Positions 27,555 through 37,190 are shown, counted from the first letter of the stretch. The stretch is DNA of 64,000 bases from Tsuneonella dongtanensis (GCF_001698205.1 NZ_CP016591.1:992001-1056000); one strand, 5' to 3'. A program made the numbers and translations. The notes: generated by a model not told the origin, from the letters alone.

Positions 27555-28508
27555 ATGGGGATCATGACGTTTCGCGCGCTGGCCGCTCCGCTGGTGCTCC
27601 TCTCGGTGGCCGGTACCGCCACGCCCGCGATGGCGCAGGATGCAGCCACGGCCGAGCGGCTGAAGAAGGTCGAGGCCGAAGTCCGCGCGCTGCAGCGCAA
27701 GGTCTTTCCCGGCGGCGACGGCCGATACTTCGAACCGCAGATCACCGCGGCGCAGCCGACCGGTGGGACCACCGCTGGCACGCCTTCCACGACTGCGGTG
27801 ACCGACATCCTGGCGCGGCTCGACGCGATGGAATCGCAGATCGCCCGGCTGACCGCGCAGACCGAAGAGAACACCAATGCGATCCGCCAACTCGGCACGC
27901 GGCTTGGCGCCCTCGAGGTCACCAGCGGGGCCGCGGCGAGCGCCGCCACGCCTTCGCCCGCGGCGACGATCGTACCTGTCGCCGTGACGCCGACGCCGAC
28001 TGCCACGCGTCCGGCGACCGCAACGCCGCCGCCGCCACCTCCCGCTGCGGCCAGGCCGGCCGGGCCGACCGCGCAGCGCCTGGCGGCGGTGCAGGCGATC
28101 GCAAAGCCGCAGACCGACGATCCGGGGGACGACGAATACAGCTATGGCTTCCGCCTGTGGGACGCCAAGTTCTATCCCGAAGCACAGCAGCAGCTCTCGC
28201 TCTTCGTCGAGAAATACCCGAACCACCGCCAGATCAGCTATGGGCGCAACCTGCTGGGCCGCGCCTATCTCGACGACGGCAAAGCCAAGGAGGCGGCGCC
28301 GTGGTTCCTCAAGAACTACCAGAGCGACAAGCAGGGTGCCCGCGCGCCCGACAGCCTGCTCTATCTCGCCGAGACGATGATCGCGATGAGGGACACCAAG
28401 CGCGCGTGCATCGCGCTGGCGGAGTTCAGCGAGACCTATCCCGCGGTGGCCTCGGGCCGGCTCAAGGGCCAGTACGACGCCAACCGGACCAAGGTGAAGT
28501 GCAATTGA
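27555..28508 (+). CDS. YbgF/CpoB-like periplasmic TPR protein
   Basis: 317 residues. A signal peptide (MGIMTFRALAAPLVLLSVAG to AMAQ) is followed by a coiled-coil (AERLKKVEAEVRALQRKVFPGG; ILARLDAMESQIARLTAQTEENTNAIRQL), a Pro/Thr/Ala-rich linker, and C-terminal TPR repeats (YGFRLWDAKFYPEAQQQLSLFVEKYPNH; NLLGRAYLDDGKAKEAAPWFLKNYQ). This is the CpoB/YbgF layout that coordinates peptidoglycan synthesis with the Tol-Pal machine. In many alphaproteobacteria the order is pal-ybgF-tilS-ftsH; here only ybgF-tilS is kept, with pal and ftsH absent. The start follows a GGGAAG RBS. Confidence 0.85.
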   Translation: MGIMTFRALAAPLVLLSVAGTATPAMAQDAATAERLKKVEAEVRALQRKVFPGGDGRYFEPQITAAQPTGGTTAGTPSTTAVTDILARLDAMESQIARLTAQTEENTNAIRQLGTRLGALEVTSGAAASAATPSPAATIVPVAVTPTPTATRPATATPPPPPPAAARPAGPTAQRLAAVQAIAKPQTDDPGDDEYSYGFRLWDAKFYPEAQQQLSLFVEKYPNHRQISYGRNLLGRAYLDDGKAKEAAPWFLKNYQSDKQGARAPDSLLYLAETMIAMRDTKRACIALAEFSETYPAVASGRLKGQYDANRTKVKCN

Positions 28509-28551
28509 TACGGGTCTGCCGCCTGAACTGATTGCGCGCTTCCGCGCCGAT

Positions 28552-29475
28552 TTGCGGGAGGTCTGGACCGCCGCAGTCGACGCACATGTGCGCTTCGGCG
28601 TGGCGGTTTCCGGGGGCCCCGACAGCCTCGCGCTGCTGCTCCTCGCCCATGGATTCAACCGCGACCAGTTCGAGGCGGTGACCGTCGATCATCGCCTGCG
28701 CCCCGAAAGCGGCGAGGAAGCCGCAAGGGTCGGCGCAATCTGCGCGCGGCTCGGCGTGCGGCATACGATACTCCCCGTCGAAGTCGCGTCCGGCAACATG
28801 CACGATGCGGCTCGCGAGGCCCGGTACCGGGCAATGGGGGAGTGGGCGCTCGGACGCGGAATGTACGGCATTTTGACCGCGCACCACGCCGACGACCAGG
28901 CCGAAACCGTCCTGATGCGGCTCAATCGTGGGAGCGGCCCGGGCGGGCTGTGCGGCATCCGCGCGATGCAGCCGTTCCCGAGCGGTGTCAGCGCGATCCG
29001 CCCGCTGCTGCAATGGCGTAAGGCGGAACTGGAGGCGATCGTCGCGGAATCGGGCCTGGATCCCGTGCGCGATCCGTCGAACGAGGACCCGCGTTTCGAC
29101 CGTGCGCGCATCCGGGCCGCGATCGGCGAAGCTGGTTGGCTCGACGCCGTGGCCATCGCCCGGTCGGCGCAGTACCTGCAGCAAGCCGATCTCGCATTGT
29201 GGACTTACGCCACCCGCGATTACGAGCGGACGGTCGAATACGAAGGCGACGCGGTCGTCTGGCGACCCGACGACATTCCCCGCGCGGCCCGGTTGATCTG
29301 CGTCATGCGCGCGCTGGCCGAAGCGGGCGGCGACGATTTCTCGATGGCCGATGCCGCGCGCCTGCACGACGCGGTGATGGCCGGGGGCAAGGGCGGGACG
29401 CTGGGCGGCGTGGAGCTTCGCTTCCGCAAGGGCGAGTGGCGGTTTGCGCCGGAACCCCCGCGCAGGAACGGCTGA
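28552..29475 (+). CDS. tilS: tRNA(Ile)-lysidine synthase
   Basis: 307-residue N-type ATP pyrophosphatase that converts C34 of the CAU-anticodon tRNA-Ile to lysidine. The PP-loop is SGGPDS (residues 20-25), then VDHRLRPESGEEA, LTAHHADDQAETVLMRLNRGSGPGGLCGI and RPLLQWRKAELEAIV. It is the short alphaproteobacterial form without the C-terminal substrate domains. The TTG start at 28552 is the first standard start, but the frame is open and family-like further up (LPPELIARFRADL), beginning near an ATT at 28504 that overlaps the cpoB stop. The true start may therefore be non-standard. Confidence 0.92.
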   Translation: MREVWTAAVDAHVRFGVAVSGGPDSLALLLLAHGFNRDQFEAVTVDHRLRPESGEEAARVGAICARLGVRHTILPVEVASGNMHDAAREARYRAMGEWALGRGMYGILTAHHADDQAETVLMRLNRGSGPGGLCGIRAMQPFPSGVSAIRPLLQWRKAELEAIVAESGLDPVRDPSNEDPRFDRARIRAAIGEAGWLDAVAIARSAQYLQQADLALWTYATRDYERTVEYEGDAVVWRPDDIPRAARLICVMRALAEAGGDDFSMADAARLHDAVMAGGKGGTLGGVELRFRKGEWRFAPEPPRRNG

Positions 29476-30126
29476 TCAGACGATCTTGTCGCCCATCCCG
29501 ATGGTCTCGCCGCGGGTGATGACGACCTTGTCGCCCGGCTTGGCTATGGCAAAGATCTTCGACACGAAATCGTCGGGTCCCGCGATGCAGCCGTGGCTGG
29601 CATAGCCGTTTTCGACCTGGCTCCCGCCATGGATCGCGACGCCGTCACGGGTCAGGAACATCGACCACGGCATCGGCGCGTTGCCGTACTTCTCCGACAC
29701 GTTGTGGCGCTGCTTGGACAGGATCGGGAAGGTGCCGAGCGGGGTCGGGTAGTCGTCGGTCCCCAGGAGGACCGCCGCGGCGCCAATCTCGTAGCCACCC
29801 TTGAACACCGAGAGGACGCGGGCGTCTAGGTCGACGGTCATCACGATCGGACCATCGGGCACGTTCTTGTCGTCCCAGTGCCATTCGCCGTACTTGATGG
29901 GGCCGTCGATCGGCAGGATGCGCTTCACCGTGAACTGCTCGTCCGCCTTGGGCTTCGGTGCAGGCGCCGGCCCGGCCACGGCTGCCGGATCGACCGGGAT
30001 CGCGTCCTCGAGGGCTTGCCGCTCTCGGCCATCGTCTCCGCCAGCACCCGTCACGACCGCGGCGCCCGCAAGGCCGAGGAGCACTGCCGCAGTCCCGCCG
30101 CCTATCCACTTGAGCATCGCGTTCAT
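29476..30126 (-). CDS. L,D-transpeptidase (YkuD) family protein
   Basis: 216-residue envelope protein with an N-terminal signal or anchor (MLKWIGGGTAAVLLGLAGAAVV), a Pro/Ala-rich linker (AAVAGPAPAPKPK) and a YkuD catalytic domain. The active-site pattern is HGGSQVENGYASHGC, giving H166, H178 and the nucleophile C180. The Arg that normally follows two residues later (SHGCxR) is Ala here (SHGCIAG), which is unusual. It would make 3-3 peptidoglycan crosslinks or attach proteins to the wall. Its stop abuts the convergent tilS stop. An alternative ATG lies three codons in. Confidence 0.83.
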   Translation of the reverse strand: MNAMLKWIGGGTAAVLLGLAGAAVVTGAGGDDGRERQALEDAIPVDPAAVAGPAPAPKPKADEQFTVKRILPIDGPIKYGEWHWDDKNVPDGPIVMTVDLDARVLSVFKGGYEIGAAAVLLGTDDYPTPLGTFPILSKQRHNVSEKYGNAPMPWSMFLTRDGVAIHGGSQVENGYASHGCIAGPDDFVSKIFAIAKPGDKVVITRGETIGMGDKIV

Positions 30127-30208
30127 GGGGTTCTTATGCTTCGGCGAGCGAACCGGTTCCAGCCCCCGACGCGCCGCGTCCCCGCACGGGACGGCGGCGG
30201 CGCAAAGG

Positions 30209-31009
30209 TTAATCCTCGCGGGTGACTGTCACCGTCTTGTCGCCGAATTGCGAGGAGCCGAAGCTGGTGAGGAAGCTGACATCGGCGGCATCGCGGCCGA
30301 CGCCGATCTTCACCGTCTCGTGCGGTTCGGCCATGCCGGTCGCGTCGAGGATGTACCATGCCCCTCCGCCGGGCGTCGTCTCGTCGGCAAGGAATACCTC
30401 GGCAACCGCATGGAAATCGGGCGGCGTGACCCCCGGCGCAAAGCAGGAGACGTAGCGCGCGGGAATCGTCGAGGCGCGCGCGAGCGTGATCAGGACGTGG
30501 GCGTAATCGCGGCAGATGCCGCGCCGCTCGACGAACGTATCGAGCGCGGTCGTCGTCGCGGTGCTGCTGCCAGGCTCGTAAGTGAAGTGTTTCGCGATCC
30601 AGTCGCGGATCGCCAGCGCCCGGTCACCTCCGCTTGTGCCGCCGAATTCATCCTCGGCGAACGATTGCAGCCGGTCGGCCGGGCAGTAGCGCGAATCGAG
30701 CAGGTATTCGAGCGGGTCCCCCGGCAGATCGTGCGGCGCGAGCTGCGACAGACCGGCAAGATCGGGAGTGAGCCGCTTGACGTCGACACGCGCGTCGTAT
30801 GCCACCTCGAACCGGCCCTGTGTGCTGACGAGTACCCGTTCCCCGATCGCCTCGTGCGCGGGCACGCGGGCACACGCATCCCCGCAGGTCAGGACGGTCC
30901 TGGCCGACAGGATCTCCTGCTCGGGAATCGCCGCAGCCTCGAACTGGAGGATAACGTCGGTCGGGCTGTCGAGGGTGAAGTCGAAGCGGGTAGAGATGGC
31001 GATGGTCAT
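30209..31009 (-). CDS. Transglutaminase-like cysteine protease family protein
   Basis: 266-residue cytosolic protein of the bacterial transglutaminase-like family. An N-terminal beta-rich domain (RFDFTLDSPTDVILQFEA) precedes the catalytic core, where the triad is C166 (RRGICRDYAHV), H200 (PPDFHAVAEVF) and D222 (WYILDATG). The C-terminal stretch ADVSFLTSFGSSQF is common to the group. No signal peptide. Substrates of this family are unknown, with roles in proteolysis or peptide ligation suggested. It is followed on the same strand by the L,D-transpeptidase, 82 bp away. Confidence 0.86.
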   Translation of the reverse strand: MTIAISTRFDFTLDSPTDVILQFEAAAIPEQEILSARTVLTCGDACARVPAHEAIGERVLVSTQGRFEVAYDARVDVKRLTPDLAGLSQLAPHDLPGDPLEYLLDSRYCPADRLQSFAEDEFGGTSGGDRALAIRDWIAKHFTYEPGSSTATTTALDTFVERRGICRDYAHVLITLARASTIPARYVSCFAPGVTPPDFHAVAEVFLADETTPGGGAWYILDATGMAEPHETVKIGVGRDAADVSFLTSFGSSQFGDKTVTVTRED

Positions 31010-31105
31010 GCGGGGTCGGAACGCTCGGTGGGCTGGGTTGGTTTCGCGCTGCCCCCTGTCATTTGTGCGGACCCGGCGCTAGTCCGTCATGCAAAGGAGA
31101 TGCGC

Positions 31106-31558
31106 ATGCCGGGCCTGTGGTTCGACGAATTATCCGTGGGGCAAACCTTCGATCACCCGATCCGCCGAACGGTGACCGAAACCGACAACCTGCTGTTCAC
31201 GACGCTGAGCCATAACCCGGCCGCACTGCACCTCGATGCCGAGGCGATGAAGGACAGCGAGTACGGCCGCGTGCTCGTGAATTCGTGCTTCACGCTCTCG
31301 CTGATGGTCGGGGTGTCGGTGGGGGATACCACGCTCGGGACCGCGATCGCCAACCTGGGGTGGGATGAAGTGCGATTTCCTGCGCCCGTCTTCGTGGGCG
31401 ACACCTTGCGGATCGAGACCGAAGTCGTCGAACTGCGCGACAGCAAGTCGCGCCCCGAAGCCGGCATCGTCACTTTCGTCCATCGCGCATACAACCAGGC
31501 CGGTACCCTCGTCGCGACTTGCAAGCGAAGCGGACTTCAGCGGAGGAAACCGGCATGA
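31106..31558 (+). CDS. MaoC-family dehydratase
   Basis: 150-residue hot-dog-fold protein acting on an enoyl-CoA type substrate. Core segments are RRTVTETDNLLFTTLSHNPAALHLD, GRVLVNSCFTLSLMVGVSVGDTTLG and VFVGDTLRIETEVVELRDSKSRPEAGIVTFVHRAYNQAG. The hydratase signature normally has Asp before Asn-Pro; here it is SHNP, as in mesaconyl-CoA-like members. RBS AAAGGAGA lies before the second of two ATGs (31106 chosen). The stop overlaps the CoA-ester lyase start by ATGA; the pair resembles mesaconyl/malyl-CoA modules, though the substrate is not proven. Confidence 0.88.
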   Translation: MPGLWFDELSVGQTFDHPIRRTVTETDNLLFTTLSHNPAALHLDAEAMKDSEYGRVLVNSCFTLSLMVGVSVGDTTLGTAIANLGWDEVRFPAPVFVGDTLRIETEVVELRDSKSRPEAGIVTFVHRAYNQAGTLVATCKRSGLQRRKPA

Positions 31559-32445
31559 CGAAGCCGCTGCGATCGTTGCTGTTCATTCCCGGCGACAGCG
31601 ACAAGAAACTCGCCAAAGTCGCCAAGTGCGGCGCCGATGCGGTCATCCTCGACCTCGAGGACGCCGTCGGGATGGCCAACAAGCCCGAGGCCCGTAACAA
31701 GGTGGCCGATTTCCTCTTCGGTTTCCCCCGCGAGGCGGAAGGCGCTCCGCAGTTATGGGTTCGGATCAACCCCTTCGACAGCGGGCTGGCCGAAAGCGAC
31801 CTTGCCGCCGTGGTCCCGTCGCGGCCCGACGGGATCATGCTGCCCAAGCCCGATGGGCCGGAGGACTGCGTCAGGCTGTCGAACCTGCTCGATCACATGG
31901 AACTGGCGCACGGGGTGGCACCGGGGTCGATCGGGATCATCCCGGTCGCGACCGAGACGGCCGCTTCACCCTTTCGCCTCGGGGACTATGCCACCGCCGG
32001 CCTCAAGCGTCTGCGCGGGCTGACATGGGGGGCCGAGGATCTCGCCGCAGCACTCGGAGCCACCGGCAACCGGGGCGAAGACGGCGAATGGCTGTTTACC
32101 TTCCGTCTTGTACGATCGCTGACCTTGATGGCCGCGCACGCGGCCGGCGTGCCTGCGATCGAGACGCTGCAAGCCGATTTCCGCGACGAGGCAGGCCTGC
32201 TCGCCAGCAGCCGCCAGGCAAGGGCCGAAGGGTTCTCGGGACGCCTCGCGATCCACCCGGCGCAGGTCGGGCCGATCAACGAGGGGTTCACGCCAAGCGC
32301 CGACGAAATCGAGCACGCGCGGCGCGTGATCGCGGCGTTCGATGCCGAGCCGGGCGCGGGGGTGGTCGGTCTCGACGGCAAGATGCTCGACATGCCTCAT
32401 CTCAAGGCAGCACGCCGGACACTGGGCCTGGCGGGCGAAGGGTGA
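31555..32445 (+). CDS. HpcH/HpaI aldolase / CoA-ester lyase (CitE-like)
   Basis: 296-residue Mg-dependent lyase of the citrate lyase beta / malyl-CoA lyase family. Visible elements are RSLLFIPGDSDKKLAKVAKCGADAVILDLEDAV (binding helix and acid residue), the VRINPFDSG strand with catalytic Arg, GIMLPKPDGPED, IPVATETAASPFR, GLTWGAEDLAAALGA and GRLAIHPAQVGPINEGF. Length is typical. The start is fixed by an ATGA overlap with MaoC. It probably cleaves a (methyl)malyl-CoA-type ester, working with the preceding dehydratase. Its stop overlaps the next start by GTGA. Confidence 0.9.
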   Translation: MTKPLRSLLFIPGDSDKKLAKVAKCGADAVILDLEDAVGMANKPEARNKVADFLFGFPREAEGAPQLWVRINPFDSGLAESDLAAVVPSRPDGIMLPKPDGPEDCVRLSNLLDHMELAHGVAPGSIGIIPVATETAASPFRLGDYATAGLKRLRGLTWGAEDLAAALGATGNRGEDGEWLFTFRLVRSLTLMAAHAAGVPAIETLQADFRDEAGLLASSRQARAEGFSGRLAIHPAQVGPINEGFTPSADEIEHARRVIAAFDAEPGAGVVGLDGKMLDMPHLKAARRTLGLAGEG

Positions 32446-32858
32446 GGGTCGAACAGGGCATCCTGCGCATCGACACGTCCGGAAAGGGCTTGGTCGACAT
32501 CACCTCGAAAGTCGCGGTCTGGCTTGCCGGGGCACGGCTGGTGAACGGTACGCTGACGGTCTTCTGCCGCCACACCAGTGCCGGGCTGCTGATCAGCGAG
32601 AATGCCAGCCCCGCGGTCCAGCGCGACCTCCTGCGCTGGCTCGACCGGCTCGCGCCCGAAGGTCCGCATTACGAGCATGACGAGGAGGGCGCCGACGACA
32701 TGCCCGCGCACATACAATCGATGCTCACCGGCAGCGCGCTAACGGTGCCGTTCTCCGGCGGGCGTATGCTCCTGGGAACCTGGCAGGCGGTCTATCTCGC
32801 CGAGCATCGCGCGAGGGGGCACAGACGCGAAGTCGTCGTTTCCGCGACCGGCGAGTGA
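32442..32858 (+). CDS. YjbQ/UPF0047 family protein
   Basis: 138-residue protein of the YjbQ (UPF0047) family, which is annotated as a secondary thiamine-phosphate synthase. Key residues are in FCRHTSAGLLISENASP and the acid-His stretch HDEEGADDMPAHIQSML, followed by GRMLLGTWQAVYLAEHRARGHRREV. Start GTG at 32442 overlaps the upstream stop. Its physiological role is not established; in this place it looks cotranscribed with the MaoC-lyase pair. Confidence 0.87.
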   Translation: MRVEQGILRIDTSGKGLVDITSKVAVWLAGARLVNGTLTVFCRHTSAGLLISENASPAVQRDLLRWLDRLAPEGPHYEHDEEGADDMPAHIQSMLTGSALTVPFSGGRMLLGTWQAVYLAEHRARGHRREVVVSATGE

Positions 32859-32883
32859 CCGCGTCCGGCGCATGAATAAGTAT

Positions 32884-32904
32884 GCCCGCGCTTTGCCCGC
32901 GGGC
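32884..32904 (+). other. Stem-loop between YjbQ and zwf
   Basis: GCCCGCG (32884-32890) pairs with CGCGGGC (32898-32904) around CTTTGCC. No T-tract follows. It could be a weak terminator or a leader hairpin of the zwf transcript, 57 bp before the zwf start. Confidence 0.3.
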
Positions 32905-32960
32905 CAGCGGTTGCTAGGCCACGAGACGTGGACGATTACTGTCGTTCGACCAGGAGCACC

Positions 32961-34421
32961 ATGACCGGTTATCAGTCCAGCCACGCATTCACCGCCGACC
33001 GGCTGCTGCTGTTCGGCGCCACAGGCGACCTTGCCCAGCGGATGCTCCTGCCGTCGCTTTGCGCGCTGGCGCACGACGGGCTGCTGTCGCCCGACCTCCG
33101 GATCGTCGGCACCGCCCGTTCGGAGATGAGCGACGCCGAGTATCGCGACTTCGCCCGCGAGGCGCTGGAGAAGTACCTGCCCGACAGCCGCCGCGGCGGG
33201 ATGGACGATTTCCTCGGTCGCCTGACATACCAGGCGCTCGATGCCTCGACGACCGCAGGGTTCGACATGCTCGCCGCGAAAGTCGGCACGCCGGACCAGG
33301 GCCTTGCGATCTTCCTCTCGACCGCGCCCAGCCTGTTCGAACCGACGATCGCCGGCCTGCAATCCGCCGGTCTGACGGGGCCGAAGGTGCGGATCGGGCT
33401 CGAGAAACCGCTTGGGACGGATCTCGATTCGAGCTGCGAGATCAATGACGCGGTGGCCGCCGCGTTCAGCGAGGACCGGATATTCCGGATCGATCACTAC
33501 CTCGGCAAGGAAACGGTCCAGAACCTCCTGGCGCTGCGGTTCGCCAACGTGATGTTCGAGCCGATCTGGAACGCGAACTACATCGATCACGTGCAGATCA
33601 CCGTCGCCGAGACCGTCGGGCTCGAGAGCCGCGTCGCCTATTACGACGACAGCGGCGCGCTGCGCGACATGGTGCAGAACCACATGCTCCAGCTCCTCGC
33701 GCTCGTGTGCATGGAACCGCCGACCAGCTTCGACGCGACTGCGGTGCGCGACGAGAAGGTCAAGGTGCTGCGCAGCCTGCGTGCCGTGGGCGAGGGGGAG
33801 ACCGTTACCGGCCAGTACCGCGCGGGCGCGATCTCGGGCACGGCGGTGCCGGGTTACGACGAGGAACTGGGCAAGGAATCGGACACCGAGACCTTCGTCG
33901 CCATCAAGGCCCATGTCGACAACTGGCGCTGGAAGGGCGTGCCGTTCTACCTGCGCACCGGCAAGCGCCTGCCCGAGCGTGTGACCGAGATCGTCGTCCA
34001 GTTCCGCTGCATCCCGTTCTCGATCTTCGAGGACCGCGGCGCGAAGACGGTGCCCAACCGCCTCGTCATCGGTATCCAGCCCGAAGAGAACATCTCGCTG
34101 CGGCTGATGGCCAAGGTGCCGGGGCTCGACCGCGAAGGCATCCGCCTGCGCCCGGTGCCGCTCGACATCTCGATGCCCGATGCCTTCGCCGGCGCGGTCA
34201 AGCGCATCGCTTACGAGCGGCTGCTGCTCGACCTCGTCGAAGGCGACCAGACGCTGTTCGTCCGCCGCGACGAAGTCGAAGCGCAGTGGGAGTGGATCGA
34301 CGCGATCCGCGCGGGCTGGGTTGAGACTGGCCTGACGCCGAAGACCTACACCGCGGGGGCCTGGGGCCCGAGCGCAGCAATCGCGCTCGCCGAGCGCGAC
34401 GGAGTGAGCTGGCATGAGTAA
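32961..34421 (+). CDS. zwf: Glucose-6-phosphate 1-dehydrogenase
   Basis: 486-residue NAD(P)-dependent enzyme oxidising glucose 6-phosphate to 6-phosphogluconolactone, first step of the Entner-Doudoroff and pentose phosphate routes. Nucleotide-binding [15 protein letters not shown] (from residue 19), substrate/catalytic [10 protein letters not shown] (R176-D178-H179, K183) and EKPLGTDL are all present. The ATG at 32961 follows an AGGAG RBS. It heads the run zwf-edd-glk-eda-ppc; the stop overlaps edd by 8 bp. No pgl gene is included; the lactone may open spontaneously or through a gene elsewhere. Confidence 0.97.
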   Translation: MTGYQSSHAFTADRLLLFGATGDLAQRMLLPSLCALAHDGLLSPDLRIVGTARSEMSDAEYRDFAREALEKYLPDSRRGGMDDFLGRLTYQALDASTTAGFDMLAAKVGTPDQGLAIFLSTAPSLFEPTIAGLQSAGLTGPKVRIGLEKPLGTDLDSSCEINDAVAAAFSEDRIFRIDHYLGKETVQNLLALRFANVMFEPIWNANYIDHVQITVAETVGLESRVAYYDDSGALRDMVQNHMLQLLALVCMEPPTSFDATAVRDEKVKVLRSLRAVGEGETVTGQYRAGAISGTAVPGYDEELGKESDTETFVAIKAHVDNWRWKGVPFYLRTGKRLPERVTEIVVQFRCIPFSIFEDRGAKTVPNRLVIGIQPEENISLRLMAKVPGLDREGIRLRPVPLDISMPDAFAGAVKRIAYERLLLDLVEGDQTLFVRRDEVEAQWEWIDAIRAGWVETGLTPKTYTAGAWGPSAAIALAERDGVSWHE

Positions 34422-36219
34422 TCTTCACGACACCGTCCATCGCGTGACCGAGCGGATCGTCGCCAACAGTCGCGATAGCCGCAAGCGCTACCTCGACCTT
34501 ATGGAGCGCGAGCGCGAGCGCGGGCCCGATCGCAATTCGCTCGGCTGCTCGAACCTGGCCCACGGCTTCGCTGCCGCGCTGGAGGACAAGCCCGCGATCA
34601 AGGCGGGCCATGCGCCGAACCTGGCGATCGTGACGAGCTACAACGACATGCTCTCCGCGCACCAGCCCTATGGCGCCTACCCGCCGCAGATGAAGGTCTG
34701 GGCGCGCGAGGTTGGCGCCACTGCGCAGGTCGCGGGCGCCACCCCGGCGATGTGCGACGGGGTGACCCAGGGCCAGGACGGCATGGAGCTGTCGCTGTTC
34801 AGCCGCGACGCGATCGCCCTTTCGACCGCGATCGCGATGAGCCACGCGATGTACGACGGCATGGCGCTGCTCGGCATATGCGACAAGATCGTGCCCGGCC
34901 TCGTCATGGGCGCACTGCGCTTTGGCCACATCCCGGGCATCTTCATCCCTTCGGGCCCGATGCCGAGCGGCATCGCCAACAAGGAGAAGCAGAAGGTTCG
35001 CCAGCTCTATGCCGAGGGTAAGGTCGGGCGCGACGAACTGCTGGAGAGCGAAAGCGCGAGCTATCATTCGCCCGGCACCTGCACGTTCTACGGCACCGCC
35101 AATTCCAACCAGATGATGATGGAGATGATGGGTCTCCACGTTCCCGGTGCCGCGTTCGTGCCGCCGAACACCCCGCTTCGGCAGGCGCTGACCCGCGCGG
35201 CGGTGCACCGGCTGGTGGAAATCGCCGACAAGCCCGAGTTCGCCATGGCGCGCACCTGCGACGAAAAGGCCTTCGTCAACGCGGTCGTCGGCCTCCTCGC
35301 GACGGGCGGGTCGACCAACCATGCGATCCACCTGCCGGCAATGGCGCGCTCTGCCGGAATCGCGCTCGACTGGAACGATGTGTCCGAGCTCTCGAGCGCG
35401 GTGCCGCTGATCGCGCGGGTCTATCCCAACGGATCGGGCGACGTGAACCATTTCCACGCTGCAGGCGGGATGGGCTATGTGGTCGGCGAACTGCTCGAGG
35501 CGGGCCTCGCCCATCGCGACATTGTGACGGTGTGGGGCGGCGACCTTTCGGACTATGCGAAGGAGCCGTGGCTCGACGGCGAGACGCTCGCCTGGCGCGA
35601 GGTCGGTGCAAGCGGCGACGACACCATGCTCCGCCCGGCGAGTGACCCGTTCCAGGCGGACGGCGGAATGCGGCTCGTCGAAGGCAACCTCGGCCGGGCC
35701 TGCTTCAAGACCAGCGCCGTCGATCCCGAGCGGTATACGATCGAAGCGCCGTGCCGGGTGTTCGACAGCCAGGTCGCGGTGGTCGAATCTTTCAAGGCGG
35801 GCGAACTCGACCGCGACGTCGTTGTGGTCGTCCGGTTCCAGGGTCCGCGCGCGAACGGAATGCCCGAACTTCACAAACTGACCCCGCCGCTGGGCGTGCT
35901 GCAGGACCGCGGATACAAGGTGGCGCTCGTCACCGACGGGCGTATGAGCGGTGCAAGCGGCAAGGTGCCCGCAGCGATCCACTGCGTGCCCGAGGCGCTG
36001 GGCGGCGGCCCGCTGGCCCGACTGCGCGACGGCGACGTGGTGCGGCTCTGCGCGACCACCGGCTCGCTGTCGACCGATGCCGATCTTTCGGGTCGCGAGC
36101 CTGCCGTCCAGAGCGAGGAACACGAAGGCGTGGGCCGCGAACTCTACGCGATGTTCCGGCTCGGCGCGGACTCGGCCGAACGCGGAGCGAGCGCGATGCT
36201 CGCGGCGGGAGGGCTGTGA
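34414..36219 (+). CDS. edd: Phosphogluconate dehydratase
   Basis: 601-residue Fe-S dehydratase turning 6-phosphogluconate into KDPG, the defining Entner-Doudoroff step. Cluster Cys candidates are in [25 protein letters not shown] and [13 protein letters not shown]. Other family stretches: [47 protein letters not shown] and [17 protein letters not shown]. Length is standard. It overlaps zwf by 8 bp and its TGA overlaps the glk start by one base (TGATG), implying coupled translation. Confidence 0.97.
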   Translation: MSNLHDTVHRVTERIVANSRDSRKRYLDLMERERERGPDRNSLGCSNLAHGFAAALEDKPAIKAGHAPNLAIVTSYNDMLSAHQPYGAYPPQMKVWAREVGATAQVAGATPAMCDGVTQGQDGMELSLFSRDAIALSTAIAMSHAMYDGMALLGICDKIVPGLVMGALRFGHIPGIFIPSGPMPSGIANKEKQKVRQLYAEGKVGRDELLESESASYHSPGTCTFYGTANSNQMMMEMMGLHVPGAAFVPPNTPLRQALTRAAVHRLVEIADKPEFAMARTCDEKAFVNAVVGLLATGGSTNHAIHLPAMARSAGIALDWNDVSELSSAVPLIARVYPNGSGDVNHFHAAGGMGYVVGELLEAGLAHRDIVTVWGGDLSDYAKEPWLDGETLAWREVGASGDDTMLRPASDPFQADGGMRLVEGNLGRACFKTSAVDPERYTIEAPCRVFDSQVAVVESFKAGELDRDVVVVVRFQGPRANGMPELHKLTPPLGVLQDRGYKVALVTDGRMSGASGKVPAAIHCVPEALGGGPLARLRDGDVVRLCATTGSLSTDADLSGREPAVQSEEHEGVGRELYAMFRLGADSAERGASAMLAAGGL

Positions 36220-37190
36220 TGGACATCGTCACGGTCGACATCGGCGGCACGCACGCGCGCTTTGCTATCGCTACCATCGGCGATGACGGATCGATCACGC
36301 TTGGTGAGCCCGAAACGCTCCACACCGAGGACCACGCAAGTTTCCAGACCGCGTGGGAGGACGCGCGCGCGCGACACGGAGGCAAGCTGCCCGATGCCAT
36401 CGCGATGGCGATCGCCGGGCCGGTCGGCGGCGAGGTCATCCGCTTCACGAACAACCCCTGGATCATCCGACCCGCGCTGATCAAGGAGAAGCTTGGGGTC
36501 GAGAGGTACACCCTCGTCAACGATTTCGAGGCCGTGGCGCATGCGGTCGCGCGCGCTCCCGACGACCAGTTCATCCACCTTGCGGGACCCGACAAGCCGC
36601 TTGCCGACAAGGGCACGATCAGCGTGATCGGCCCTGGCACCGGGCTCGGCGTCGCGCACCTGTGGCGCGACGGAAAGGGCGGCTATCACGTCCAGGCCAC
36701 CGAAGGCGGACACATCGATTTCGCCCCGCTCGACTCCATCGAAGACGCGATCCTCGCGCGCCTTCGCAAACACCACAATCGCGTCTCGGTCGAGCGCGTG
36801 GTTGCCGGACCGGCGATCTCGGACATTTATCAAACGCTCGCCGCGCTCGAGGGGCGGGCGATCCATGAAGAAGACGACATCGCGATCTGGACCCGCGGGA
36901 CCAGCGGCGAAGACAGCCTCGCCGCAGCGGCAGTGGACCGGTTCTGCCTCTCGCTCGGTTCGGTCGCCGGGGACATCGCGTTGGCGCAGGGCGGTTTCGG
37001 CGGGGTCGTGATAGCCGGTGGGCTGGGCTACCGCATCCGCGACACCCTGCTCACCTCCGGCTTTTCCGAGCGGTTCCGCGCGAAAGGCCGCTTCGCCGAG
37101 CTGATGGCCGGCATTCCCGTGAAGCTCATCGTCCATCCGCAGCCCGGCCTTTTCGGCGCCGCCGCCGCCTTCGCCTCGGAGCACCTGTGA
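36219..37190 (+). CDS. glk: Glucokinase
   Basis: 323-residue ROK-independent Glk-type glucokinase, making glucose 6-phosphate for zwf. N-terminal phosphate motif DIGGTHARFAIA (residues 7-18), then AIAGPVGGEVIRFTNNPWI, LVNDFEAVAHAVA, VIGPGTGLGVAHLW and EGGHIDFAP. The start follows from TGATG overlap with edd; a much longer in-frame extension lies within edd and is rejected. The stop overlaps the GTG of eda. Its place in the operon suggests free glucose is a main substrate in the cytosol. Confidence 0.95.
   Translation: MDIVTVDIGGTHARFAIATIGDDGSITLGEPETLHTEDHASFQTAWEDARARHGGKLPDAIAMAIAGPVGGEVIRFTNNPWIIRPALIKEKLGVERYTLVNDFEAVAHAVARAPDDQFIHLAGPDKPLADKGTISVIGPGTGLGVAHLWRDGKGGYHVQATEGGHIDFAPLDSIEDAILARLRKHHNRVSVERVVAGPAISDIYQTLAALEGRAIHEEDDIAIWTRGTSGEDSLAAAAVDRFCLSLGSVAGDIALAQGGFGGVVIAGGLGYRIRDTLLTSGFSERFRAKGRFAELMAGIPVKLIVHPQPGLFGAAAAFASEHL

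Noticed and set aside
32884-32904. Intrinsic terminator before zwf
   Set aside because: Good 7-bp stem but no T-tract; kept only as an unassigned stem-loop.
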